From assembly GCF_021155765.1 (NCBI RefSeq), contig NC_060112.1, positions 11,098,001-11,162,000 on the forward strand: a DNA stretch of 64,000 nt, read 5' to 3'. Below are positions 12,200-24,443 of the stretch, piece after piece; the first letter of the stretch is position 1, and each line of letters opens with the position of its first letter. Below the pieces are notes generated by a model. It searched no databases, was not told the origin of the DNA, and saw only the letters and a list, made by a program, of their open reading frames with translations. Origin of the DNA: Diprion similis. Its lineage: Eukaryota; Arthropoda; Insecta; Hymenoptera; Diprionidae. The position numbers and the translations under genes were made by a program.

Positions 12200-15100
12200 C
12201 ACTGTAGCTTTGACCATTTTTTGTTGTTGTTTTTCTTTAGAAACTCGTCAATTCGATCTAAGGTAAGGTATTTCTCATTGTAAAAACAAACAATCGTTTA
12301 GACCGTTGATACAAGAACGAATTTAAAGGGATAGTACAACTTGATTTTTAATAATTTAGAAAAGTTAAGTGAGTTTCATTATCTGATATTTATATAAGAT
12401 TTCCATTACAAATAACAGCAAGGCATTGATAAATAATTAAGTCACTGTTCTGGTGAAATCTGTCACTTGTCGTAAAGATTTTGGAGAGCCGTTGGTCCGA
12501 CTAAACTTTTTTGAGAATAGCTTTACTCAAAAGACATGACCTGATCGTTCCAACTAGAGATGTAAGAGAAAAAATGGTATCCCCAAACTGTTTGAAAAAA
12601 GAACCCAAAAAAATCTGTTATTTTTACTTCTTTGAAAAAAAATCCTTACGACAAGTGACTGATTTCGGTTTAGAATTGACTTACGTATCTATCAATTCCT
12701 TGCTGTTAATTCTCATTGGAATTTTACGTATTTCACAGGCAATGAAGTTCCGACATCAGCCATGAATTTTTACTACATCGGAAAACTAATTAAAATCTAA
12801 CGATTATTCACGTTTCTGGATTGCTGAAACTTGAACTGTAGTCCTAAACTAGTCTTATTAATGATACATTCTTAGTCGTACGAACAGCTGGAGAATAATC
12901 TAGTATCTTGCAGACAGCACTGAGAATGTAGAACAGGTGGTAACAATTCATCATAAATTGCAAATATTGCGTAACGCATGCGGTACTGACTTACCGAGTG
13001 TCTATTGAACCGATAGCGGCGCGTTAAGTGTGCCTAGCTGAAAGAGAAGGGAGCCATAAGTGTGCTTTCGAAAACAATTCGCTCTATTCATTCTTGCACG
13101 ATTTTATAGTTATAACGTGACTTACTCAGTTCAATTGTGCTAATTGTGCAATCCAATTCGCGTTGAAAGCGCCTGACGCTATGTGACCCAGACTACCGCC
13201 GCGTTGGAAGAATAATCAATGCTTCAGGCGGCGCGAATGAAGTTCCCGGAACGTAAAAAGAGGTCTGAAAATTTACATGCCTTGCGCACTTTAGCATATT
13301 ATTGCAAGTTGCGAAGGCGAATCCTATTGTAAATTCAAGAAATATAGGGGGGTGATGTATTGCCTTGGAATCTGACACACTTTTGTGTCTCATGGTCTCC
13401 GGTTTACTTGCAACTCCATAGAATATCTTGATGTTTTTCTAATTTAAACGATAAACGTAAATATTTTGAGAAGAAGAGAAATTTAGAGCTATTCTAAAAA
13501 ATTTCTTTGAAGTAACGAGAGACCTATGGCCAAACGAATCAATTTTGGAAGCTAAAAAAATTACACAAGGTATAATGCAACGTATATTATTGACACATCA
13601 CATCCTATGGTTGTAAAATAAATCAGTCATTTATAAGGCTTAAAAGTGTGTCGGATTTAAAAAGAACAACCCATAAGTGTCCTATTATGGCCTTGTGCTT
13701 GATAACTTGTTAGTTGACAGTAGAAAACGCAAGGTAGGTCACAACTTTTGATACTGTGCTAAATAGAATAATAATTCTAACATCAACAACTTTTGCATCA
13801 TTGATTACAAAAAAATGTTGTAAGAACTAGTTCCGAGTTGCCGAATCAGGGCACAATTTATTCGGCACGAATGCTGTGTATTTGGACCGTCGCTATTTTA
13901 GTGTGGATTTTAAATTAATCTTAGTTGAAAAATGTCGAAGTTTCGTCGGCAGTCGTAAATGCTTATAAACAACCCATATTAATTGATTGTATCAAAATTT
14001 TCTGTCTTCAATCAACAGAGACTTCTCTCTTGAAGACCTAAACACCCTAATAACTACTCAAGTTAATATTATGTACAGACTGTACGATATTGAATCATTA
14101 TGATAGAAAATAGCGATGGATTCATTGACTAAAATATGAATTTAACGAGTTTCTTTATCCTTACACGAAGTTCTATCTTCTTGAATTCTAATCCTAATTT
14201 TATAGTTTTCGGGCGTGAGGATTAGAGATATTTGGGTCGATTCGGACTCAAGAGTACGTCGACAGAATTTGTTTATGCATGTTTCCGTATAAATTTTATG
14301 ATTAAATTTTTCTCTTCAATTGCTCTTTGAATTGATTGTCTATAAAAAATTGTCTTACAATTTTGTTTGCATCCGTTTATTGAAACTGTATTTCCTGTGC
14401 TTTTGCTCAAAGCACCTAATTTTATAGGATTGTCAATGAAATTACGTACGCGAATAAATTGATCCAAAATATAACCAAGTAATAAACAACAGGAATAGTT
14501 GATTATTACAGGAGAAAATATTTGTATAAATTTTTCAATAAAATCTTCTAATAATTGACCGTTCAAAGGATGCCTGAATAAAATTTTAATTTCTTAGACA
14601 TTTCGAGAAAGAAAGAGTTGCAGTTAATTAGTAACCAGCTAAAGAATTATGTCATGAGAATGCGAAAAATAGTGTTATCTTTGAATTAGTGGTTGACTAA
14701 AGTTGAAACAGTAAATACAGTGTAAGGTTTTATGAATTTGCACGAAAGCTTGTATTCAATTGATCGAAAAGTGAAACTTCAACTACGTATGGATTTTTGG
14801 TGCAGAACCGACAGTTAAGGTCGCATCTGAATAGTGATGAAACAAAAGAGTAAAGACGAACTGGCGATTACGCAAAATGACTCAACTCAGCGCATCTGAC
14901 ACAACAGCTTTGCACGGTTGTTGAGTAAGCGCCACAGTGATCAAGAAAGTTTTTCCAATCATTGTGAAAATGTTGATGAAGCAAGTTCTGGCTGCCGGGT
15001 TTCAGTAAAAAAATCACGTTCGTGTAAGCCGATTTCAGCTTTGAATCCATTCTTTTATAATCGACCATACTTCATAATCGACGATGAGTTTTGATTGTGA

Positions 15101-17900
15101 TGCCCACAAGGAACATTTTTACCGCTATTCGGGATAATAAATAGTGAAATTAAAAAAGAAAAATTTTCCTTCGTAGAATAATTTCGATGAATATTGCAAG
15201 AGTAAATTTCTCCAGAACTGTGCGGAGGATTAATAGCATATTGCAGTATCATAAAGTACAGCTATAATCATAATCCTAGAGTAAATCCGGTCAGTACAGT
15301 AATAAAAGGAAAAAAAATGCATATTGAAGCGTCTTGCATCATATAAATATCGTGGTTGAAGCAAAAAATTGCTAACTAGTATAAAAAAAGCGTTAATGAA
15401 ATAAAAAATCACGAATTTTCTACCGTGATATAGAATTGTTTTTACATTCCTGTAGTGATATATTCCTCGGTAATAAAATCTGCTGAACAATTTGGCTGGC
15501 ATTGTAAAACTGTTCGTCACGTATTGCGGAAAACAAAAAATTCTTATTGTTCACGCACTGATACTTTTTTGCTTGGCCATTATGCGAAAACTTTTTTCCA
15601 CGTGTACAGTAACCCAAGGTCTGTATTACGTCAATCAGCAAATTGGCGACTGGCCTGTAATATGATTATAGTAGGTACCTGCTTTAAATTCATTTGTTGA
15701 TTCCAGGATGTCATATTTCGGGACAATAATTCACTCAACTTATAAAAATTCTCTTCAATGTCCCGTATGTAAATATTTTAGACAGTATTTCAGTAAATAA
15801 TAAAAAAAAAAAAAAATACGCAATATGCATGTCTCGTAAACAATGGTTATCTTTAATTTTATTCTCATTATTTTCACGTGTTTCGAACATTATAAAACAC
15901 GTGATGGAGATTTGACAAAAGATTTTTAAATCTTTGCCATGTTTGAGACGATGTTCAATTCTTTCGGGTGTAAAAGGAATGATTTTTTTAACTTATGTTG
16001 ATTTTCGTATAACTTTTTTACAATATAGATACATGGAAGAATTTTTGCGCACATGTAAAAAACGTGGAAATTATGAAGATATTAATCATATTCATATGTC
16101 GCTTGGTTGACAATTGACAGTGTCTCGTTTATGAGAAATTAAAAAATTTGATTAAACGTGATTAACAATATTTATATAATTATTACCCTCAGAAAACTCC
16201 GCCTAAAACTGTAAACGTATTTTTCTAGAAACTATTTTCTTCAAACTAGTCCTGATCATATCTCGAAATCTTACACTCAGTTGAATTCAACCGGAGATCA
16301 TTTGATTCGCATGTAAGTTCTCTACGACTTGAACTAGAATTAGAACGATCCACAAAAAGTTTCTACATTTTTTTTTAACACCCGAAAGTTTGAAATGTTC
16401 GTGCAACATCGAACGTGCGGTTGTCTTTTCAAGTCGCAATTTTTTTCAGGACGTTTCATTCGAATGATTCTTATTCCAGCCATTCCAGGTACAGTGACAA
16501 CCTACCTAAATGTAAAGAACTTTTGCCTTCTTGTTTCTGATTATCATGAAGGACTCAAACGTCTGGATTATCATTATAGAGGAAAATTCAATCAAGTTCG
16601 GATCGGGTTGCACCAGTTCTTCGATTTTCTCTCTTTTTATAATATTCAAGCTTTTATCGTATCCTGATCGCGATAAAGTGTTTTCGATGTAGAAAAGTCT
16701 GATCTCTTGAAGCATGAAATCAGTTTTAGGCTAAATCCTTAGGAACAGTAAAAACAATGTCCTTCACAAAAAAAAAAAAAAAACACACACACTTTCACGG
16801 TGCAACGCCCTGGGAATGTGCTCGTGGCGAGAGCGAAAATCGATTTTATAATGCCTAATTGTTTGGTTTTTTTGTCTAATCTAAACATCTTTTTATTTCC
16901 TTCACATTGCTAGAACTATATACTTCGTTAAAAATGTAAAGAAAATAGATCCACTCTGCTGTGAGGAAAAATTACATCAAAAGAAAAAACTGTTTCTCAT
17001 AAAAAAAAAGAAATCTGTCCATCATGGATTCTGTGAATCCAGTCCAAAACCAATTCCATGACGAAAAATATTAGACTTATCCACAACGAAAAGACATAGG
17101 AAAATATGTTTGTCCCGCAATAAGGACACGATAAGAATCCAACTATTAAAATCAATCCGTTCAAAGTTCAAAGTTCATCAATGCATTTCTCCCAATCTGT
17201 AACAGCTTAAATTGCGAAAACTGGCGGATTTTTGCATTTTAATACGTACCGCAAGTTGTCAAGTTGCAGAAAAATTGAAATCAGATAAATTATCGAACCT
17301 ACCCGTCCGCATCACTCGTTTTGGCAAGGCAATCACTTCGATCTGCAACGTGGTCGAGTGCCGGTGTGTTAATTGCATAACTGAGCAGGTAGCGTAGCCG
17401 GATGATTTCTGCTTTACAGTCGGAATAGATTAGCCGTCGGTGAAGTGAACGAGACTTCGGGACACGTACGGTGTTTGGGCAACAGCGGTCTCTTCCACTC
17501 TGAGTAGCATTTTGACCCGGGTCATTGCCGTTCGAATAACCAGAACGGTGTCTTTCGTCAAGCCAGAGATTAACATGCGAAGTGTTTTGCAACTCGACAA
17601 CCGTAGGTAATAGGAAAATGACGTGAGGATTCCGCGCGTCCTGCATGTGGTCGCGAATCACGCGAGGATTCGGTGCTCGGGTACCTACTTATTAATCAGG
17701 ACTAAAGTGAATCGGCAACTGCGGTTGAATCAGTGAAAGTGAGGTAAAGGAATTCGGAAATTTTGTTGCGTGGCGGCATAGGTATAAGTAACATTGCAAA
17801 ATTAGTCCTGCAGTATCTTTCGCGTATGACTGTAAGAACTGTGTAGGGTCGCGGAAAGAAAGAGACGGTTCGTTATTTGACGCTGAGTTGCACAGAGAGG
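12200..17900. other. Intergenic region between genes 3 and 4, no gene seen
   Basis: About 5.7 kb of AT-rich DNA with only short unsupported open frames. It contains one clear short inverted repeat pair (12455-12482 and 12639-12666) and a second, weaker pair around GACACACTTTT at about 13370 and 13645. A-runs occur at about 15801 and 16768. I saw no additional JHBP exon or pseudogene here. Confidence 0.55.
12455..12666. repeat. Short foldback element with 28-base inverted ends
   Basis: GAAATCTGTCACTTGTCGTA at 12455 (continuing to 12482) recurs in inverse orientation at 12639-12666 with two mismatches over 28 bases. The interior is AT-rich and non-coding. This is the layout of a small non-autonomous DNA element. 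Target duplications were not recognised, so the exact boundaries and family are open. Confidence 0.55.
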
Positions 17901-17915
17901 GAAGGGGTGATCCCA

Positions 17916-17921
17916 TATAAG
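17916..17921 (+). promoter_or_regulatory. Candidate TATA-like box of gene 4
   Basis: CCATATAAGACAG lies about 370 bases before the gene 4 ATG. TATAAG-type boxes are common in arthropod promoters; assignment rests on position only. Confidence 0.3.
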
Positions 17922-18289
17922 ACAGACATTTGTCCGGTCTCGACTTTAGTGCCGCGACACAACGCTGCTGGTTTTCGTTAGATTTATTGCAGCTGCAAGT
18001 CGGTGACGCGAGCAACAATACGTTAATAAATATCGGCTCTCATTGCAACAAGAAACGAGAATCTGTGCGCAATGAGCCGCAAAGAAAGGTGCGAAATGTC
18101 GATAAAGTGAGCGAAATTTTACCAACAACGCGATAAAGTATGCTGTGAAATCACCAAAGAAGATAAAAAAAAATTCAAATAATAACGATAAAGAAAGGAT
18201 AAAAGTGACGTGTTGGAAATATTTTGTTAAACCGTTGTGCCAAGCTCGACAATTATTATCAAAAATTCTTTCATCGCTCGGTAGGAAAA

Positions 18290-21200
18290 ATGACGTCAAC
18301 AGCTTTCGTTCTCGTTTTTGGATTTCTGGCTGCAGTTTCCGCCAGAGAGACGGAGGGATCAGCGCCGTTGAAGGAACCGGAATTTCTCACCCGTAAGACA
18401 TGCTTATTGAGTATAACGTGATCTGGGGGCAGAAATCTCCTTCCGGCATTTGAACCCACCCTAAAATACTGAACCCTTATAAATATAGCGCAGAGTTTAA
18501 GGTAGACCATTTCAATCATTTTGAGGCGGCAGTAGACGGTAACTAGTAGATGTGACGTCTAAGGCAGCGACGGTATGTCGCAACGTGCTGTGCGTTGTGT
18601 GCAGCCGAAGGTTATATCAGAGATTACACAACGAAGAGGTAGTTCGGGGAGAAAGTTACGTACGTCTCGAGTTGCTCCTCGCAACGAGACTTCTTTTCTG
18701 AACAAGGTGTAGGCTTAGATCAGATCCAGCAAGTGAAAGCGGAATCGGCCGCGTTCCTGCCGGTGCCAACCGGGCTAGGTCGCCCGGTTTGCGACGAATC
18801 GGGATCAATCGCAGCCTCCCTTCAGAGGCGAATCGGGTCAGGCCACCTCAAAATTATCGAGAATTATGGCCAACGCGAAAGAGAAGGGGAGAAAAGAGAG
18901 AGATAGAGAGAGAGAGTCGTTGTGTAAGCCAAGAACGGTTGTGTCACTTCTCAGGAACAAACATAACGCTTCGTATTATGGTTTTCGCAGTTTATCGTAC
19001 ACGCGGTTTTAACCTCGGGCGACAAGTCCGCCTCACCAGGTCCGTTATCTAAAGTTTGAACTTTTGCTTTCCCGTCGATGACCCCGAGTGTGGGAAAAGG
19101 AACCACGCGGCGTCCCACTTACAGTCGGAGATTCGTTTTAGGGGGAAAAATATGACCATTTTTGCAGTTCTTCTTCACGCCCATGATGGTCTAAGCCTTG
19201 CTCGTGTTATTTTTTGACAATGGGAAAACCAAGCGCACGTTGTTGGAATTTAATCATCATTGAACAAGGAAGAATATCTTTTCAAACGTGAAAGATCGTG
19301 AATAATTGTGGCACTTCCTACGCCATAATCAAAATGTTACATATGTATAATTGATCCGGCTGTTTGGAATACGTAGCCACATTTTGTTTGGGTTTAACGA
19401 CTCCGCGCAGAAACTTGACATTCAAATCTTTTGACACTTAGACTACGTTAAAATGTGCTAATTCCTTGAACAATCTATCGTTTTACTCTAACGCTGAAAC
19501 AACTTGTAATTATTATCTTTTCACTTTCAGCCGAATACATCTTGCCATGCTCGAGACTGGATCCTGCGATTGATATCTGCATTCAGAAGTCCTTAAACCA
19601 CTTGAAACCCTATTTGATAAGAGGTGAGTTTGTGTGAAACTTTTTTGTCACGATTCACGAAATCCTAAATGCCCTTTCAAGCATTTCAGTTAGTGCAATA
19701 ACTTTCCACTCGCAATCAGAGTTATTTAGATTATTTTCATATTATATATCAAAGGCCAAAAGTATAATTCTGTAATTTCGAGAACAAATTTTAGAAAGTT
19801 TAAAATTTTAATGATGAACTTAAATTCGCAAGCCAACTATCATAGGACGAAGAAATGTGTGATATTTGGCTAAATGATTTCGCTTATAGTTAGTTTGAAC
19901 TGCAACTATGATAATTTGAAAATCGTATCTTTGTACTTCAATAAAAATTACAACAATTTTTTTTCCACTAACAAGAATTACTTTAAATTCAACATTGCAA
20001 AGAAAAATCTTTGTAACTTTTATAAACAAATTTCTAGAATAAACTGAAAATATTATTTTCTTGTCACAGTATATGACCCGAATAAAATCATGACTCATTC
20101 AGAATTGTCATTGAACAATGTAAATGTGAAAAACATTGTGTTTTTTTCCGCGGAAGAATGTCTTGATCGGTTTCTAAAAACCATTCTATAACTAATTTTT
20201 AATTAACATGCTTATTTTTGGCAACATATTTTTGTATTACAACTTTTTTTTAACCGTTATTGGAATATTTTTTTTTTTCTTTTCTTGCAATCGATTTATG
20301 CTAATAACTCGTTACGTACAATTAACTTCAAGTGAAGATTCCAGAAAGGGTGTTACATAAGCTTTTCTTTTTCTTTCTGAGAAATGAAACTCTCCCGCGA
20401 TTACTGGAGTCTTCCTTCCTTCAGTGTCGCGCTCAATTACTCTAGTACAAAGTAAATAAGACTATGTAATTCAGATGTAAGGAAAGTTGACTATAATGAG
20501 CACTGGACAATAAAACTTTCCACAATCTCGGGTATTAGTTGCATTATTATACGCACAATACGCGGCTACATTCACTTGGAAAATCATTAGCTACATGCAC
20601 ACGCGATTGTGTAACATTTTCCTAATCCGGTTACCTATATATATGTAGTACCAAAGCAACTGCCTGCCAGCTATGCAAACGACAGGCGTTACAAGTAGCG
20701 AACCCTTTAATTTCGTAACGAGATCTAAACAACGCGCAATGCCTGGAACTCTGTACACAAATTGATCCAAACTGAATTAGGTTCGGAATTTGATACGACT
20801 TTCTAAACCGCGTGACTGTTTCGCGATGGCAATGCTGTCAGAATTGTCGAATTCTCATTATCATACTGAGGATGACAAAGTAAAATGAATAAATATTTAG
20901 TTAAAATTTATCTTCCAAACTTGAGGTAAGAAAATTATTTTTTTCTAAACAACATTCAATTAAGGCATTTGATAAAAATCTATAGGACTCCCTGAGCTGG
21001 AACTTCCTCCCATCGAACCACTGACCATTCCTGAACTGGGTATGCAGAATGGTCAAGGAGCAGTGAGAGTAAGCGCTCTTTTCAAGAACATCACCGCCAT
21101 TGGTCCTGGTAATTTCACAGTCAGCAAAGTACGTGCGGACATCCCAAGCCTCAGGATTGATTTTCACATTACGATTCCGAAGATCGAACTACGAGGACGC

Positions 21201-22351
21201 TACGAAGTTGCCGGAAATGTTCTACTCTTCCCCATTCAAAGTCAAGGCGACTTCTGGGCTGTGTTCAGTAAGTGATTTTGTCAACACAATTCGTTCCCTG
21301 CTAATTATAAAATTATACTCTACTCACGAGTCTCTGGATTTTGTGCAGTAGGTTGGTAGCTTTAGAGGAGATAATCATTCATGTCATTTGTATATTTTGT
21401 ATTTATTCTCTGACAGTCTTACGATAATGAAAGTTGTGTCACGACGTCAATATTAAGAAAAAAAACTGGCGGTTTGTCGTAAGTTACTTACAATTCCGTT
21501 AAACTAAAACGAGATACGCGATTTTAGTAAGGATTGAAAGTAATAAATCCATTTCATTTGAGAATCTTGAATGTTTAGAACTGATTGAATTATTTTTGTT
21601 TATTGAGTTTTTGTTTTTTATCAGTTTAAAACTTACAGACTGAGTGGAATTTCTAGTTGTGGTTACCGTACAGTCTTCTGCTATTTTTATTTTTTATCGT
21701 AACTTAAAAATAAGTTTGGTACGTGTAACTAGAGAATCTAGTGCGTGATTACTATTCTTTTTGGTTATGGCGACTCTTACTATCTTTCCTTTTAACTGTT
21801 GCAATAATTTGATCTAGACGGAAGAATACAGTGATTTTCCGTCCCTAATTGATGTGGTTAATTAAAAAATCAAACTTAATGTTGCAATAACCATTCTTCT
21901 GAATAATCCGATCGGACAATCTCTTGTTGAACGCTTACACAATTCTTCTTATAAATAACAGCTCTGATTTTCATTTCATTTTACAATTGATACACGTTGG
22001 AACGTACAGTGATCACAGAATGAATTAAACGGCAGAATTATTTCAGGTGAAGTGGCTGCCATTGCTCAAGTCCAGGGAATCGAGGAGATTCGCGAGGGTG
22101 TTCGATACATGAGGATATCTCACCTCGTGATAGATTTCAGTCTTGGAAGAGCGAGGTTCCGCATCGAGGACGAATTGAATGGAAACAACGTGATTGGCCA
22201 GGCCATGAATCAGTTCCTGAACCAGAACGCGAAGGAAATCATTGAAGAAATGCGGCCAGCAGCAAGCACAAGCATCGCCACCCACTTCCAAGGTTTTCTC
22301 AATAAGGCATTCACCAAAGTCCCGATGAAAGTCTGGCTCCGCGACACGTAG
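18290..22351 (+). CDS. JHBP/takeout-like secreted protein, gene 4 (4 exons, 260 aa)
   Basis: Exons: 18290-18392, 19531-19623, 20986-21267, 22047-22351; every intron is phase 1 and GT-AG; stop TAG at 22349-22351. Exon 1 is the signal peptide (MTSTAFVLVFGFLAAVSA) plus a short acidic linker. Exon 2 carries the cysteine pair Cys41 and Cys51 and ends at LIRG. Exon 3 has 'LPELELPPIEPLTIPEL', the 'VRVSALFKNITAIGPGNF' strand and 'IPKIELRGRYEVAGNVLLFP'. Exon 4 begins SEVAAIAQVQG, includes 'LVIDFSLGRARFRIEDELNG' and the C-terminal helix. Length and layout are typical of the family. The intron after AVFS sits at the same place and phase as one in genes 1 and 2, supporting recent shared ancestry. A CRE-type TGACGTCA overlaps the start codon (18291-18298), probably by chance. 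Ligand and tissue are not deducible. Confidence 0.94.
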
Positions 22352-22486
22352 ACGTTTTTGGATGACGATGAATTTTGCGAGGATGACGAGCAGCTTGCGC
22401 TTAGGCTTTTAGTGTTAATGTAAAGTTCACTCGACGATCGTTGCTGGAGTTGAAGTTTTTAAAGTCCAATTACATGTCCAAAGTTT

Positions 22487-22492
22487 ATTAAA
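22487..22492 (+). promoter_or_regulatory. Candidate polyadenylation signal ATTAAA of gene 4
   Basis: The variant hexamer ATTAAA lies about 136 bases after the gene 4 stop codon. No AATAAA occurs nearby; the next is beyond 23170. Confidence 0.4.
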
Positions 22493-23852
22493 GTTTAGAA
22501 CAAGGGACCGAGCGAATCGTTTTTGGGGAATGAGCTATGGAGAATGAAAAGTGGCGAGAATTTTCTTAGATCATCTACATTTTATCTACTTCCAGTATTC
22601 TAGTTGTGTCTAATGATTGAATTTAGTCTGATCACATTGTATTCGTTAGTATAGGTATAGTAAAGTCGTTTTGAGATTACATAGATTAGATTATTTGAAT
22701 AACCACTTTTTATAACGAGATGATATATACTGATCATCTTTCTTGCGAATTAGAAAAAAAAAAAAAAAAATATCGAGGTGACGTGGCCTGCGTGTAAAAA
22801 GAAAGTTCCATTACCTCATATTTTTGGGGAATAAGCGAAATCGAAAAAAGTGGGGAAAAATGCGATGACGATTATATAATCAAATTTTGATGTTATTGAT
22901 GTTAATCAAATTAAATTTGAAAAAAAACGGAGGTCTTTCGACAATGACGAAAATGAAAAATCAGGGATTTACAAACATATTGAAGAGGTGTATTCGTCCA
23001 AATCCTTCCTTCGTATGCGACCATTAATATCTGGGCTTCTCTACGCTTTCTTAATATATCTACATAGTTTAACTGGCTATTTGTATACCAAGTATGAGTA
23101 TTGTGTATTATAGATATGGAGACAGATGCAAGTGGATCTTTCACATGTTTGTCATACACACTAGTGATAGAAATTTGAAATAAATAAATTTTTACTGCGT
23201 TAATTTATGATTTTTTTGGAGGGAAAATGACTCGACATTCGAGTGACAGAATAATTCTTCAGTTGAATTCATTTGAATTAATTCATGTAACTCAACACAA
23301 TTTTCTTCTCGATAATTCACTCTAATTCAGGTAAGTTTAAAAAAATGTCAATTTATTATTTTGTATTTCCCACAGAGAAATTACGAAGGAAATCCTCGAA
23401 TATTCGTAGAAAGTTGATTCTGAGGTTTGGTGAATATTGGAATCGACACTTTCAGAGTAATTAGGACTCAGAAAATAAAAGAAGTTCAACTTGATGAAGT
23501 ATGAGTTATAAATTGGCTATTTGGAATATGGGATAAAAGTATTCCAGTGAGAAGTGGCATACATATAAATATATAGATCGGAAGATAGTTACAGAAAGTC
23601 TCGACTCATTTTTGACAAGTACAGCACCCCTTCAGGGGTCGAATTACATATTTAATGAAAGGAAAATGATGGTCATAGCGTTGATCGTCGGGGCGTAATC
23701 ACAGCCCACACAACACAGTTGGCAAAAGGGCAACTTAAATTCGACTTTTTTCTGTCACCCTATAGTCGACTTGAAATGCCGACACAAAGACGACTTTTTG
23801 GAGCCGACTTTAAGTCTAGTTGAAAATGTCGACGTATAGTCGACTTATATTA

Positions 23853-24436
23853 CCGTGGTGGCCCGAATATAAGTCGAGATTTTTGGTAAGCGACTTCACC
23901 TTCAAAAACAGTACTCGACGTATATTCGGGAACTTTTAGGGGATTTGCATTATGAACTGGAAATTTTGTTATCGACCGATAATTGAAATATTCGCGCAAT
24001 GCAATACTTGCGCACTGCGCGTGCGCGCCGAATCTCGAAGATCGAAAGTTCGAACTTCAATTGTTTCCAAGGGTCGGTCTCAAGTTGAAATGAACAAATT
24101 GTCCGTTAGATGTTTCGTGCGTGCAATAATCGAGAAAATGAATGTTCGGAGTGTAGATGGAGTCGAGTGTAGTGGTTCACAGACAAATCAAATAAACAAA
24201 AACATTTCTAATAGTTATGATGCGAACTTTAAACTAATAGTTGTACGGGAAGTCGAAAACGCGAACAATTGCCGAGCTGCGTTAGAATACCGTACATCAG
24301 AGAAAAATAGACGCGATTGTCGTAAAATGAAGCAAAAGTTAAAGTATTCTAAAATTCGACCTATATTCGGATCCGAAAAACAGTCCCGAATCGGAGGTCA
24401 AAAATTGCGGGTCGACTTATGTACGGGCCAACACGG
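23853..24436 (+). mobile_element. Truncated pogo-like DNA transposon (TA target site)
   Basis: Imperfect terminal inverted repeats: CCGTGGTGGCCCG then ATATAAGTCGA at the left end, and the inverse of CCGTGTTGGCCCG then ACATAAGTCGA at the right end. TA flanks both ends (23851-23852 and 24437-24438). A second inverted copy of the end motif (CTCGACGTATATTCGGG, 23914-23930) pairs with CCCGAATATAAGTCGAG (23862-23878). The interior encodes a helix-turn-helix relic but no DDE catalytic region, so the element cannot move by itself. TA duplication plus this domain points to the pogo/Tigger branch of Tc1/mariner. Confidence 0.7.
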
Positions 24437-24443
24437 TAATTGA
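23952..24443 (+). pseudogene. Transposase N-terminal fragment with Psq/Brinker-type HTH
   Basis: A 163-codon open frame. Residues about 88-131 read SYDANFKLIVVREVEN, then NNCRAALEY and SEKNRRDCRKMKQKLK. This pattern (Y-D-x-x-F-K-L, ...C-x-A-A, ...S-E-x-x-x-R-x-x-R-K-x-K) is the DNA-binding helix-turn-helix at the start of many pogo-like transposases. The usual 'RRWRKQK' tryptophan is replaced (RRDCRKMK). Everything after the domain is missing: the frame runs straight into the right terminal repeat and stops just past it. The first 80 residues are not recognisable. It is a decayed or internally deleted transposase; domestication as a small DNA-binding protein is possible but unsupported. Confidence 0.6.

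Noticed and set aside
16395..16667. 90-codon frame that might be another JHBP paralogue
   Set aside because: No cysteine pair, no conserved JHBP stretch and no fitting splice sites.
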